From an uncultured Prevotella sp. (GTDB lineage: Bacteria > Bacteroidota > Bacteroidia > Bacteroidales > Bacteroidaceae), in NCBI GenBank assembly GCA_934120735.1, contig CAKOVA010000062.1, positions 1 through 10,450 on the forward strand: DNA of 10,450 bases, in the 5' to 3' direction. Position numbers and translations under genes: made by a program. This document shows positions 1 to 5,841 of this stretch, piece by piece. Position 1 is the stretch's first letter; each line of letters begins with the position of its first letter. Below the pieces are notes generated by a model. The model had not been told where the DNA came from, did no database searches, and worked only from the letters and a program-made list of their open reading frames with translations.

Positions 1-24
1 TCTCAAGAAAATCAAAAATAGAAC

Positions 25-70
25 AAAAACAGTAGGGGAAAACAAACTAATAATTTCTCTTACTGTTTTT
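25..70 (+). terminator. Intrinsic terminator hairpin, probably bidirectional
   Basis: Positions 25-41 pair with 54-70 as a 17-bp stem containing two G-U wobbles (35/60 and 37/58) around a 12-nt loop. The stem starts with AAAAAC and ends in GTTTTT, so a U-tract is present when read on either strand. This fits a rho-independent terminator for a gene lying left of the window. It could also stop minus-strand transcription, but no minus-strand gene reaches it here. The first 24 bases hold no recognisable feature. Confidence 0.72.
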
Positions 71-120
71 ATCATTTACCTTAATTCCGCAACACTATTA
101 TAAATTAAACTTTTTAAGTA

Positions 121-145
121 CCTGAGCAACAAAAAGTTGCTCAGG
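121..145. repeat. Perfect 10-bp inverted repeat (hairpin) near the IS remnant
   Basis: CCTGAGCAAC at 121-130 is exactly complementary to GTTGCTCAGG at 136-145, with AAAAA as the loop. Only a short ATTTT follows, so it is a poor intrinsic terminator on the plus strand. It lies about 65 bp before the start codon of the IS1380-type transposase remnant. It may belong to the insertion sequence, for example as a hairpin near the element end that limits read-through. I could not define the actual terminal inverted repeat. Confidence 0.55.
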
Positions 146-147
146 AT

Positions 148-178
148 TTTGCTATGTCAGAATTTTCACTTATCTTAG
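148..178 (+). promoter_or_regulatory. Probable Bacteroidota-type promoter of the IS transposase remnant
   Basis: TTTG at 148-151 is followed after 19 nt by TATCTTAG at 171-178, one mismatch from the TAnnTTTG box used by the Bacteroidota primary sigma factor. Transcription would begin near 185, about 28 nt before the transposase ATG at 213. Element and spacing agree with the known consensus; activity is inferred. Confidence 0.45.
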
Positions 179-212
179 TGTTGCAAAAAAACAAGAGAAT
201 CCGACGATAGAC

Positions 213-347
213 ATGGTGAAGATACAAATTAAATCTGAGAGACTCACTCCTTTTGGGGGATTATTTTCAATCATGGAGCAATTTGACCCCACATTATCAT
301 CTGTAATCAACTCAACCCTCGGTCTAAGGTGTAGATCGTTCGGTTAT
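213..347 (+). pseudogene. IS1380-family transposase, 5' remnant (45 codons)
   Basis: Starting at ATG 213, the translation reads MVKIQIKSERLTPFGG, then MEQFD and LGLRCRSFGY. This matches from memory the conserved N-terminus of Bacteroidota IS1380-family transposases, which are DDE enzymes of roughly 430 aa. Family resemblance ends after residue 45: intact members continue with a glutamine-tyrosine-serine stretch, whereas here the reading frame runs into unrelated sequence. All catalytic DDE residues and the right end of the element are missing, so it cannot transpose. The frame stays open to 725, but from about 470 it is merely antisense to the synthase-like gene. The break lies inside the transposase gene, so this is not a simple end-to-end IS insertion; a later deletion or recombination is likely. 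Confidence 0.75.
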
Positions 348-486
348 GGAATTGCTGGCAAGGACGGAGCCCGAGATATACGATGTGTTGATGGTCTTTT
401 TGGAGGGGGATTGGGAATCGTTGCATCCTCAAAGAAGTACGTCGTGGCAATTGTTGGCCTCATTGCTGATTATCGCCAATGCTTAA
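346..486 (+). pseudogene. 3' fragment of an unrecognised gene
   Basis: One frame below the transposase frame, an ORF of 46 codons from ATG 346 ends at TAA 484-486. Its translation begins MELLARTEPEIYDVLMVF and ends in SWQLLASLLIIANA. The composition is ordinary for a protein: amphipathic, with a hydrophobic C-terminus. The frame is open upstream only to a stop at 322-324, inside the transposase-matching part. The simplest reading is the C-terminal end of a gene whose front was replaced by the IS remnant. Its stop lies 17 bp inside the convergent synthase-like gene, a common tail-to-tail arrangement. I do not recognise the family. It could also be a chance ORF. Confidence 0.4.
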
Positions 487-1264
487 CGAGGCAGGCTGTG
501 AAGTCATCAAAAGAGTTGAACTCGGCAGGCACCCAGTCCACTTTCAACCCGATGCGCTTGGCTTGCATGGCGGTGTATGGCCCCATGCAGGCGATAGCCA
601 CATCGTTGAGAATACAACAGGCATCGGTGCCATACACTTCCCTCAATCCATCATTGAATGCCATTACCTCACTTCCGCTGGTAAAGGCTACGCAGTCAAT
701 GCGCTTGTCGATGATGAGGTCGTAGGCTTGTTTCCTTGCGGAAAGCTCTGTTGCCATGTTGACGTAGGCATCAACACGGTGGGCCTGTACGCCCAGTTCG
801 CTCAGTTTTGCCATGAAGTCAGGAACGGTTCGAGGCTCTTCCATGCCAACAAACGCAGGTGCGAGGGCTGCCAGGCGGCATCCTTCGTTGAGGCCATGCT
901 CTTTCAGTGCATGGGCGATGCCTATGGGACTTGGCTCTTTTGAGATGAACGGAGGCGTTACACCCAGCACGTCGTGTAGATATTCGTTGTCTTTTCCAAT
1001 GGCAAGAAACTGCGTCTTACACAGTTGTTCTGCACGGTCACAGCAGTTGTGCATGGCGTCAATGGCCTTTCGGCTGAGGCACACCACGAAATCAAACATG
1101 CCCAAGTCGGCACATAGCTTCTGCATCTCATCGTTCGCCGTGTCGAAAGTTGATTCTACCATGGCGATGTTGGTCACCTCTACTTCTTCTTTGTACTTCT
1201 CGAAGGCCGTTAGTAGTCTTTGCGTATAGTGGCGTGGAGCTGTAATCAGGATGTTTTTCTTCAT
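470..1264 (-). CDS. Uroporphyrinogen-III synthase (HemD) family protein, last gene of uptake operon
   Basis: A 264-aa soluble protein with no signal peptide, near the usual HemD length of about 240-270 aa. Family features are visible: an N-terminal beta strand ILITAPRH, a mid-domain VVCLSRKAIDAM, the second-domain signature CVAFTSGSEVMAF, and the C-terminal stretch IACMGPYTAMQAKRIGL followed by AEFNSFDDF. These match the two-lobed U3S fold, whose classical members cyclise hydroxymethylbilane to uroporphyrinogen III. Its ATG overlaps the TGA of the MFS gene (ATGA, 1261-1264), so translation is probably coupled. No hemA, hemB, hemC or siroheme/cobalamin gene is beside it; its partners are a receptor and a permease. 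It may therefore be a paralogue that binds or processes an imported compound rather than the housekeeping enzyme. U3S enzymes conserve few catalytic residues, so activity cannot be judged by eye. Confidence 0.82.
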   Translation of the reverse strand: MKKNILITAPRHYTQRLLTAFEKYKEEVEVTNIAMVESTFDTANDEMQKLCADLGMFDFVVCLSRKAIDAMHNCCDRAEQLCKTQFLAIGKDNEYLHDVLGVTPPFISKEPSPIGIAHALKEHGLNEGCRLAALAPAFVGMEEPRTVPDFMAKLSELGVQAHRVDAYVNMATELSARKQAYDLIIDKRIDCVAFTSGSEVMAFNDGLREVYGTDACCILNDVAIACMGPYTAMQAKRIGLKVDWVPAEFNSFDDFTACLVKHWR

Positions 1265-2496
1265 AGGTTATGTGGTTTTGTAATATGTTTTTGAGAACGT
1301 CGGGCGCGGCAGAAGAAGTAGGTTACATAGCAGAGTGAGAGCGTGGCAATGGCTGTTTCTATGCAAAAAAGACCATTATAGCCCAATCGGTCTGCAATTC
1401 TTCCGCTGGCTATGGTCATGAGCAGGCCGCTGATGTGCGTGATAACTATCTGTATGGTGAAGTCGGTTCCCTCGAGTCCTTTCCTCACACAGAACATGGC
1501 CGACGTGTATACCACAACTGTTCCCATGCCATAACAGGCCCAAAGAAGTATGATACCCCCGACAAGCCATGGTTTCGAGGGTGTGGACCACGACATCAGG
1601 GTGAAGTAAACGGTTGCCAGCAGGATACAGACGGCAAAGACCACTTTCACCTTCTCCGCCCCCCAGCGCCTGATTAGCATGCTGGCGGGATAGGCAACAA
1701 GCATGGCGGCAGAGATGCCCACGATGCCGTTGAGCGCGCCTATCTCTTTCATGTTGTAGCCAAGGTCTACCATATAGGGCCTTACAACCGAAAGTAGCCC
1801 CATGATGCTGGCATAGTAGAGGAGCAAGAACCCTATCTGCGGGTAGACGGTTTGATTGGTGAAAAACCAGATGATGTCATTCCATTTGGCCTTGTGGGCC
1901 GGTTCCTTGGCATGCAGTAGTTGCAGATTCTTGTTCGTGAGCAAGGGTACAAGTGCCAACAGCACAAAGCCGCTCAGGCAAATGGTCACAACATTCCAGC
2001 CATAGTGGTGCAACACCATGAGCAGTACGCCGCTGCCCAGCAGGCTTCCACCAAAGCTGCCCATCGACTGCATGCCGTTAACAAAGCTCTTCTGCTCTTT
2101 CCGCGTAGAGAGTATGGCCAGTGCATCGGTGGCGATGTCTTGTGTAGCAGAGGCGATGAGCGACAGGAATACCAGGATGATGATGAGCTGGATGTTGGTT
2201 TCCAGCCTTAGTATTCCCGCACCCAATATCAGCACGGCGTACACTATTTCCGACGATACAATCCAGCGTTTGTAGTCTTTCACCGTCATACATTGCCGAT
2301 CTACGATGGGCGACCACAGGAATTTCAGTATCCACGGCAGCTTAATGAGTTGCAGAAGGCTGATGGTTGTCAGCGAGAAGGCCTGTTGGCGCATCATCAC
2401 CTGCAACGCCGTGGAGAAAAAGCTCATGGGCACCGCCTGCGCAATGTACAGACTAAAGAAAGTACCTAAAAGTTGGGCGTTGTTCTTGTTGGGCAT
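1261..2496 (-). CDS. MFS transporter, AmpG / RhtX-FptX-like siderophore permease
   Basis: A 411-aa polytopic inner-membrane protein with about 12 hydrophobic helices. The motif LLQLIKLPWILKFLWSPIVDR-like segment (residues about 48-67, key residues LPW, KFLW, P and DR) is the loop-2/3 signature of the AmpG-type branch of the major facilitator superfamily. That branch includes the RhtX/FptX siderophore permeases (about 410-425 aa) and the muropeptide permease AmpG. A second such loop, SGRIADRLGYNG, lies near the C-terminus. I chose ATG 2496 because the protein then begins MPNKNNAQLLGTFF and enters the first helix directly. The in-frame extension to 2670 is basic, lacks family character and overlaps the receptor gene. 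It starts 97 bp after the receptor stop and overlaps the next gene by 4 nt. Likely role: moving the ligand taken up by the receptor from periplasm to cytoplasm. An AmpG-like muropeptide role is less likely given the receptor neighbour. Confidence 0.85.
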   Translation of the reverse strand: MPNKNNAQLLGTFFSLYIAQAVPMSFFSTALQVMMRQQAFSLTTISLLQLIKLPWILKFLWSPIVDRQCMTVKDYKRWIVSSEIVYAVLILGAGILRLETNIQLIIILVFLSLIASATQDIATDALAILSTRKEQKSFVNGMQSMGSFGGSLLGSGVLLMVLHHYGWNVVTICLSGFVLLALVPLLTNKNLQLLHAKEPAHKAKWNDIIWFFTNQTVYPQIGFLLLYYASIMGLLSVVRPYMVDLGYNMKEIGALNGIVGISAAMLVAYPASMLIRRWGAEKVKVVFAVCILLATVYFTLMSWSTPSKPWLVGGIILLWACYGMGTVVVYTSAMFCVRKGLEGTDFTIQIVITHISGLLMTIASGRIADRLGYNGLFCIETAIATLSLCYVTYFFCRARRSQKHITKPHNL

Positions 2497-2593
2497 ATAC
2501 GTAGTGTTGGTTGGAAAGGATTGGTCATGCAAGCCCAGCGGTGAACTGCGGCCATGGCCACGATGTCCCCGCCTGGTTGGGTTCTCGAGTTGC

Positions 2594-4678
2594 TTATTTG
2601 AGCGTGTACACCAATGAGGTACCAATGCAGAAGGGCTTGCCAGCCTGTGCCATCTTCTGGGAAGACACAAAGTAGTAGGCCATGTACTGGGTTGCGGTGG
2701 TATTCTTGCTCCATACCTCCCAGGTGAAATGTCCTTTGGTGGCAGCCACTTTCAGGTTGAGCAGCGCGTAGAAAGGCTGGTACTTCTCATTATCCTCGCG
2801 CCAGTAAATCTTGCCCACGCCCGTGAGGTTGGCATTCAGCATCAGCTTGTCAATGATTCCCACATGGTACATGGAGTAGTTGGCATTGACTGACAGGGTG
2901 TGCCGTGGCACCATGGGAAGCATGTTGCCTGTATAGTTTGATTTCTTTCCCGTGTTGGCCGCCAGGAAACGTGCATAGGTGTATCCATAGTTGGCGTGCA
3001 GGAAAAGGTTTGCCATGGGTTGTCCGCCCACAGCTATCTCAAACCCTTTGCTGTCCGAGTGTCCGATGTTGCGTATCACGGCGCCTACCGCGGGGATGAT
3101 GACCGACAGTTGTTGGTCTTTCCAGTCAACGTAAAAGGCACTGGCTTCGAGCGACAGGCGGCTGTCAAGGAAGCTGAGCTTCGCTCCAACCTCGTAGTTC
3201 CAGGTGTATTCCGGGTCGAACGAGCGGTCGTTGCTGCTTTCCTTTGCTGCATTGAATCCACCGGGCTTGTAGCCTCGCGCCACGGTGGCATACACCATCC
3301 TGTCGGGTGTGAACTGCTGCTTCAGGGTGAAACGGGGCGTCACCTGGCTCGAGTGCATCTTGCTGTTGTAGCTGTCGGCCAGCTTGGTAGCGTTGGTACC
3401 GTTCTTACCCGTGGGCGTCCAATAGGTCTCATTCTCCACTTTCGATGTTTCATAGTCGTAGCGAATGCCCACCGAGGCAGACAGCCCCTTGTACAAGTCG
3501 AATTGTGAGACATGGTAGGCAGCCAGTCCGTAAACCGGTATCTCGTTGTTGTTTTCCTTTACGCCGGCGGCACGCATCGGGTTTCTTGGGGTGTAGTAGT
3601 CGATGGTGGTCGAGAAGTTCTTGTGTTGCGTAAATGCGAACACGCCCGTTATCCAGTGGTACCATGTGTCGTTCCTCGACCGGAGTGTAAGTTCCTGGCT
3701 GAACATGTTCTGCCTAAGAGGCATGTTGGCGAAGAACATTTTGCGCTCCGTGAAGTCCTGGTCGATAGACACCTTGTCGTTGCTGTGCTGGAAAGAGGTT
3801 TGGCTGTTCAAGCTTAGCCTGCTTCCGTCATAGCGCCAGTTCATGCCGGTTGTCAGCACAAACCGCCTGTACCCCGAAGGTGCATCGTAGCTGATGTCTT
3901 TCAGCTCGTCTTTCTTGGCATCGTATACGGCGTATGGAAAGCCCCCTTGGTCGATGTAGTCCAGGCTCAGTGAGTACCGCATAGTCCAACTTTGCGATGG
4001 CTTCCATGCCGTCCCTATTCTAAATGTACCGTTGTCCATCGGGTCGGCTTTTTTGTTCAGGTAGGTATTTGTGAAGTAGCCGTCATTATGGTGGTAGCTG
4101 CCAGCTACCGAAATGCCAAGGTTGCCCGATAGTTTCTGGTATGCCGATGCCATGGCCTGAATGTCGTTGTACGACCCGTAGCTTACCTTTGCCATAGCGT
4201 TCTGGTAGTCCAAGGGCGACAGGGTATAGATGTTGATGAGCCCCGCCGTGGAGTTCCGCCCAAAGAGCGTGCCCTGCGGACCACGCAACACCTCCACCTT
4301 GCTGATGCCAAACAAGTCCATGTCCAGCACCGAGCGGTCGAAAAAGGGCATGCCGTCCACATACACGCCGACCGACGGCGTGCTGGTCTTTGAGCCGATG
4401 CCCCTAATATAAATAGGTGAGTATTGTCGAGACCCATAGTCGGGCATGTAGAAGTTGGCCAGTCTGCCACTCAGTTCCCGCACACCGTCCAACTGGTTGT
4501 TGCCGATGTACAGGTTTCCCACCGATGACTGCGAGACAGGCGAGAGTGATGCCCTGTCTTGTTTGAATCCCACGATGGAAACTTCTTCCAGTTCGTTGCC
4601 TATCTTGATGGTGTCGGTTTCTTCCGCCACAGCGTTGATTGCCAGTAAAGTACCAAATAAAATCGTGTAGAGTCTCAT
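2594..4678 (-). CDS. TonB-dependent outer-membrane receptor (iron-complex/siderophore type)
   Basis: A 694-aa protein, the right size for a 22-strand receptor without the extra N-terminal carboxypeptidase-like domain of SusC proteins. A signal peptide covers residues 1-18 (cleavage likely after AVA). A TonB-box-like EEVSIVG follows at 31-37. The plug domain spans about 45-155 and contains YIRGIG, VGVYVDGMPFF and VEVLRGPQGTLFGRNSTAG. The rest is beta-barrel, with ARGYKPGGFN, NYEVGAKLSFLDSRLSLEASAFY and WKDQQ typical of the iron-complex receptor group (COG1629-like, FyuA/FptA-style). I see no FRAP/NPNL heme-receptor signature. It heads the operon with the permease and U3S-like genes, and has its own promoter about 36 bp upstream. 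ATG 4678 was preferred over a TTG two codons earlier because it gives a normal signal peptide. The substrate is unknown: siderophore, metal chelate or tetrapyrrole are the options. Confidence 0.9.
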   Translation of the reverse strand: MRLYTILFGTLLAINAVAEETDTIKIGNELEEVSIVGFKQDRASLSPVSQSSVGNLYIGNNQLDGVRELSGRLANFYMPDYGSRQYSPIYIRGIGSKTSTPSVGVYVDGMPFFDRSVLDMDLFGISKVEVLRGPQGTLFGRNSTAGLINIYTLSPLDYQNAMAKVSYGSYNDIQAMASAYQKLSGNLGISVAGSYHHNDGYFTNTYLNKKADPMDNGTFRIGTAWKPSQSWTMRYSLSLDYIDQGGFPYAVYDAKKDELKDISYDAPSGYRRFVLTTGMNWRYDGSRLSLNSQTSFQHSNDKVSIDQDFTERKMFFANMPLRQNMFSQELTLRSRNDTWYHWITGVFAFTQHKNFSTTIDYYTPRNPMRAAGVKENNNEIPVYGLAAYHVSQFDLYKGLSASVGIRYDYETSKVENETYWTPTGKNGTNATKLADSYNSKMHSSQVTPRFTLKQQFTPDRMVYATVARGYKPGGFNAAKESSNDRSFDPEYTWNYEVGAKLSFLDSRLSLEASAFYVDWKDQQLSVIIPAVGAVIRNIGHSDSKGFEIAVGGQPMANLFLHANYGYTYARFLAANTGKKSNYTGNMLPMVPRHTLSVNANYSMYHVGIIDKLMLNANLTGVGKIYWREDNEKYQPFYALLNLKVAATKGHFTWEVWSKNTTATQYMAYYFVSSQKMAQAGKPFCIGTSLVYTLK

Positions 4679-4713
4679 GTGCAATGTAATTGTAAATACT
4701 TATTAAGACGCTG

Positions 4714-4745
4714 CAAAATTATTTAAAATTTTTCTCACCTACAAT
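4714..4745 (-). promoter_or_regulatory. Promoter of the receptor-permease-synthase operon
   Basis: Read on the minus strand, ATTG at 4745-4742 is followed after 20 nt by TAATTTTG at 4721-4714, a perfect TAnnTTTG box of the Bacteroidota primary sigma factor. Transcription would start near 4707, leaving about 29 nt of leader before ATG 4678. No convincing Fur box is seen around it. Confidence 0.75.
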
Positions 4746-4762
4746 CCTGATTTATAAGGATT
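4743..4762. promoter_or_regulatory. Small dyad overlapping the -33 element, candidate operator
   Basis: AATCCT (4743-4748) and AGGATT (4757-4762) form a 6-bp inverted repeat with an 8-nt spacer, straddling the -33 position of the receptor promoter and extending upstream. Position suits an activator or repressor site. The 10-mer AATCCTGATT at 4743-4752 recurs at 5827-5836, just before the regulator ATG. Function is inferred from position only. Confidence 0.35.
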
Positions 4763-4836
4763 ATTGACAAATTCATTTTTTTCCTGACTTCGTCATTGTG
4801 TCACCCAAAAAACCTCATCAAATAGTTTAGCTTTTT

Positions 4837-4854
4837 CTGATGACCTGTCATCAG
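4837..4854. promoter_or_regulatory. 18-bp palindrome, candidate transcription-factor site
   Basis: CTGATGACCTGTCATCAG has two perfect 8-bp arms and a 2-nt centre. It sits about 115 bp upstream of the receptor promoter -7 box in a non-coding region. No U-tract follows on either strand, so a terminator is unlikely. The form suits a dimeric regulator, whose identity cannot be told. Confidence 0.4.
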
Positions 4855-4957
4855 CATGGTTTGTGTATAAACCTCCTTGTTCAGAGGTAGCTCAATCTGC
4901 ATCTATTTCGGAACAAATAGAACTATAAATATTAAAGATTTTCTTTACAAAACACCT

Positions 4958-5017
4958 CTCATAATTCGCGTGAAAATAACCAACGGCTAAGTTGGTTGCA
5001 AATACGCGAATTATGAG
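4958..5017. repeat. 60-bp nested inverted repeat, REP/MITE-like element
   Basis: The outer arms are 14 bp and perfect: CTCATAATTCGCGT at 4958-4971 and its exact complement at 5004-5017. Inside lies a second stem, AACCAAC (4978-4984) with GTTGGTT (4991-4997), around a 6-nt loop. The interior bulges (about 6 nt on each side) are unpaired. There is no flanking U-tract. Such a long two-tier hairpin in the middle of an intergenic region resembles dispersed palindromic elements (REP-like sequences or miniature transposons) rather than a promoter part. Copy number elsewhere in the genome is unknown from this window. Confidence 0.6.
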
Positions 5018-5461
5018 CAACGTTTGTAATTTGTTGTTGTTTAACACGTTAGCCTTAATAAACTTCTTTTCTTTCCTATTTTTATCATTTTTTGGCGACA
5101 AAAGCATTGAGATAAGCATCGAATTTGCATGCTTTGATGTTGCTATAGCATGTGAATAACCACTCTAAAAGGTGTTTCCAAGTGCGTTAAGTCAATGTTC
5201 CAGCTTTAAAATCTGTCTTTTTTGTTAAAATCAACCCATTTTTGTAGAGCGTTTGCCTATTGAAATTTTCTATTTCGAAGATTTTAGATGGTCGCTTTTT
5301 GGTAAAATTACGGAACAAAAAATAATGGACACCTTTACACATGACGCTTTCATTGAAGGGTAATTGTTGTTACAAAAAATGAAAGCCAATAAAGTAAACC
5401 AGACTAAGCACGCACCATTCATTGAGCCACAAACAAGGTAATTTGCTTTTTAAGGCATTGA
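5018..5461. other. AT-rich non-coding stretch without recognisable gene
   Basis: No credible coding frame is seen on either strand. Short open frames lack start context and protein-like composition. The only structure noted is a 9-bp inverted repeat, GCTTTCATT (5346-5354) with AATGAAAGC (5378-5386), with a smaller GTAA/TTAC pair between them. The right part may be further decayed sequence belonging to the cytochrome biogenesis remnant that follows, but I cannot recognise it. Confidence 0.4.
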
Positions 5462-5656
5462 CCCAAGCTACATTCGGTAAGCCAGGCAAGCAGACTCCGC
5501 ATGTTGGTTTATTCTTTGACGTTCCACGAACAGTCATTGCCAGCGTTTCGCCGTCCAATTTTCTTGCATGTCTATATCGTATTAGCTTTCTTGACGGTGC
5601 TGATGACTTATTTTGGTGTCAACTATGTGCTGGGTGGGATGCACAGCTATGCCTGA
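5462..5656 (+). pseudogene. Decayed C-terminus of a CcsA/ResC-type cytochrome c biogenesis protein
   Basis: In the frame ending at TGA 5654-5656 the translation contains MLVYSLTFHEQSLPAFRRP, then FLHVYIVLAFLTVLMTYFG and finally VNYVLGGMHSYA. This is the characteristic C-terminal end of the CcsA/ResC/CcmC-like haem handling proteins, including the conserved histidine of GMHSYA. Upstream, the family motif DPKQTWAL appears broken. AAGCAGACT (Lys-Gln-Thr) is present at 5488-5496, but in a different frame from the MLVYSL part; the expected Trp-Ala is missing, which fits a small frame-shifting deletion. An in-frame TGA lies at 5459-5461 and no start or N-terminal part is visible. About 60 of several hundred residues survive, so the gene is dead. 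It suggests loss of a c-type cytochrome assembly locus in this lineage, or a fragment left by rearrangement. Confidence 0.72.
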
Positions 5657-5787
5657 AATATTTGTGTTAAAAAACCGTTGTAGCCGAAGACATTTTGCAA
5701 TAGAACGTTCCGTTTGATATTAAATACGAGAAGAACATTTCATAAATAAAACATTCTTGTTTTTGTAGGCATAATTATTAAAGATTC

Positions 5788-5819
5788 TTTGTGATTTCGT
5801 GTATTTATTTATATTTTTG
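5788..5819 (+). promoter_or_regulatory. Promoter of the hybrid two-component regulator gene
   Basis: TTTG at 5788-5791 and TATTTTTG at 5812-5819 are separated by 20 nt, matching both Bacteroidota consensus boxes (TTTG and TAnnTTTG) and their spacing. The start site would be near 5826, giving a very short leader of about 15-20 nt before ATG 5842. The 10-mer AATCCTGATT (5827-5836), also found at the receptor promoter, falls exactly in this leader. Confidence 0.8.
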
Positions 5820-5841
5820 CAAAAGAAATCCTGATTATACA

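Noticed and set aside
213-725. 170-codon open frame on the plus strand taken as one gene
   Set aside because: Only the first 45 codons resemble a protein family (IS1380 transposase); the part after about 470 is antisense to the well-supported U3S-like gene.
2497-2670. 58-residue N-terminal extension of the MFS transporter
   Set aside because: It overlaps the receptor's C-terminus, is basic and low in hydrophobicity, and the internal ATG at 2496 leads directly into the first membrane helix.
2905-3833. Several plus-strand open frames opposite the receptor gene
   Set aside because: They are shadows of a relatively GC-rich gene on the other strand, with no protein-like features or start context.
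4679-4684. TTG start two codons upstream for the TonB receptor
   Set aside because: ATG at 4678 is a better start codon and already gives a normal signal peptide.
4679-4800. Fur box at the receptor promoter
   Set aside because: No sequence close to the GATAATGATAATCATTATC-type dyad was found; iron control, if any, would have to work through another site.
4892-5119. 75-codon minus-strand frame in the intergenic region
   Set aside because: It runs through the nested palindrome, has AT-driven Lys/Asn/Ile composition and no family resemblance.
5422-5670. 82-codon plus-strand frame from ATG 5422
   Set aside because: A neighbouring frame carries the clear CcsA-type C-terminus; this frame is mostly an out-of-frame reading of that relic, although its KQT residues may be part of the original gene before the frameshift.
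5791-5841. GTG start at 5791 for the hybrid regulator
   Set aside because: It lies within the promoter, upstream of the predicted transcription start near 5826, and the added residues are not part of the signal sequence.
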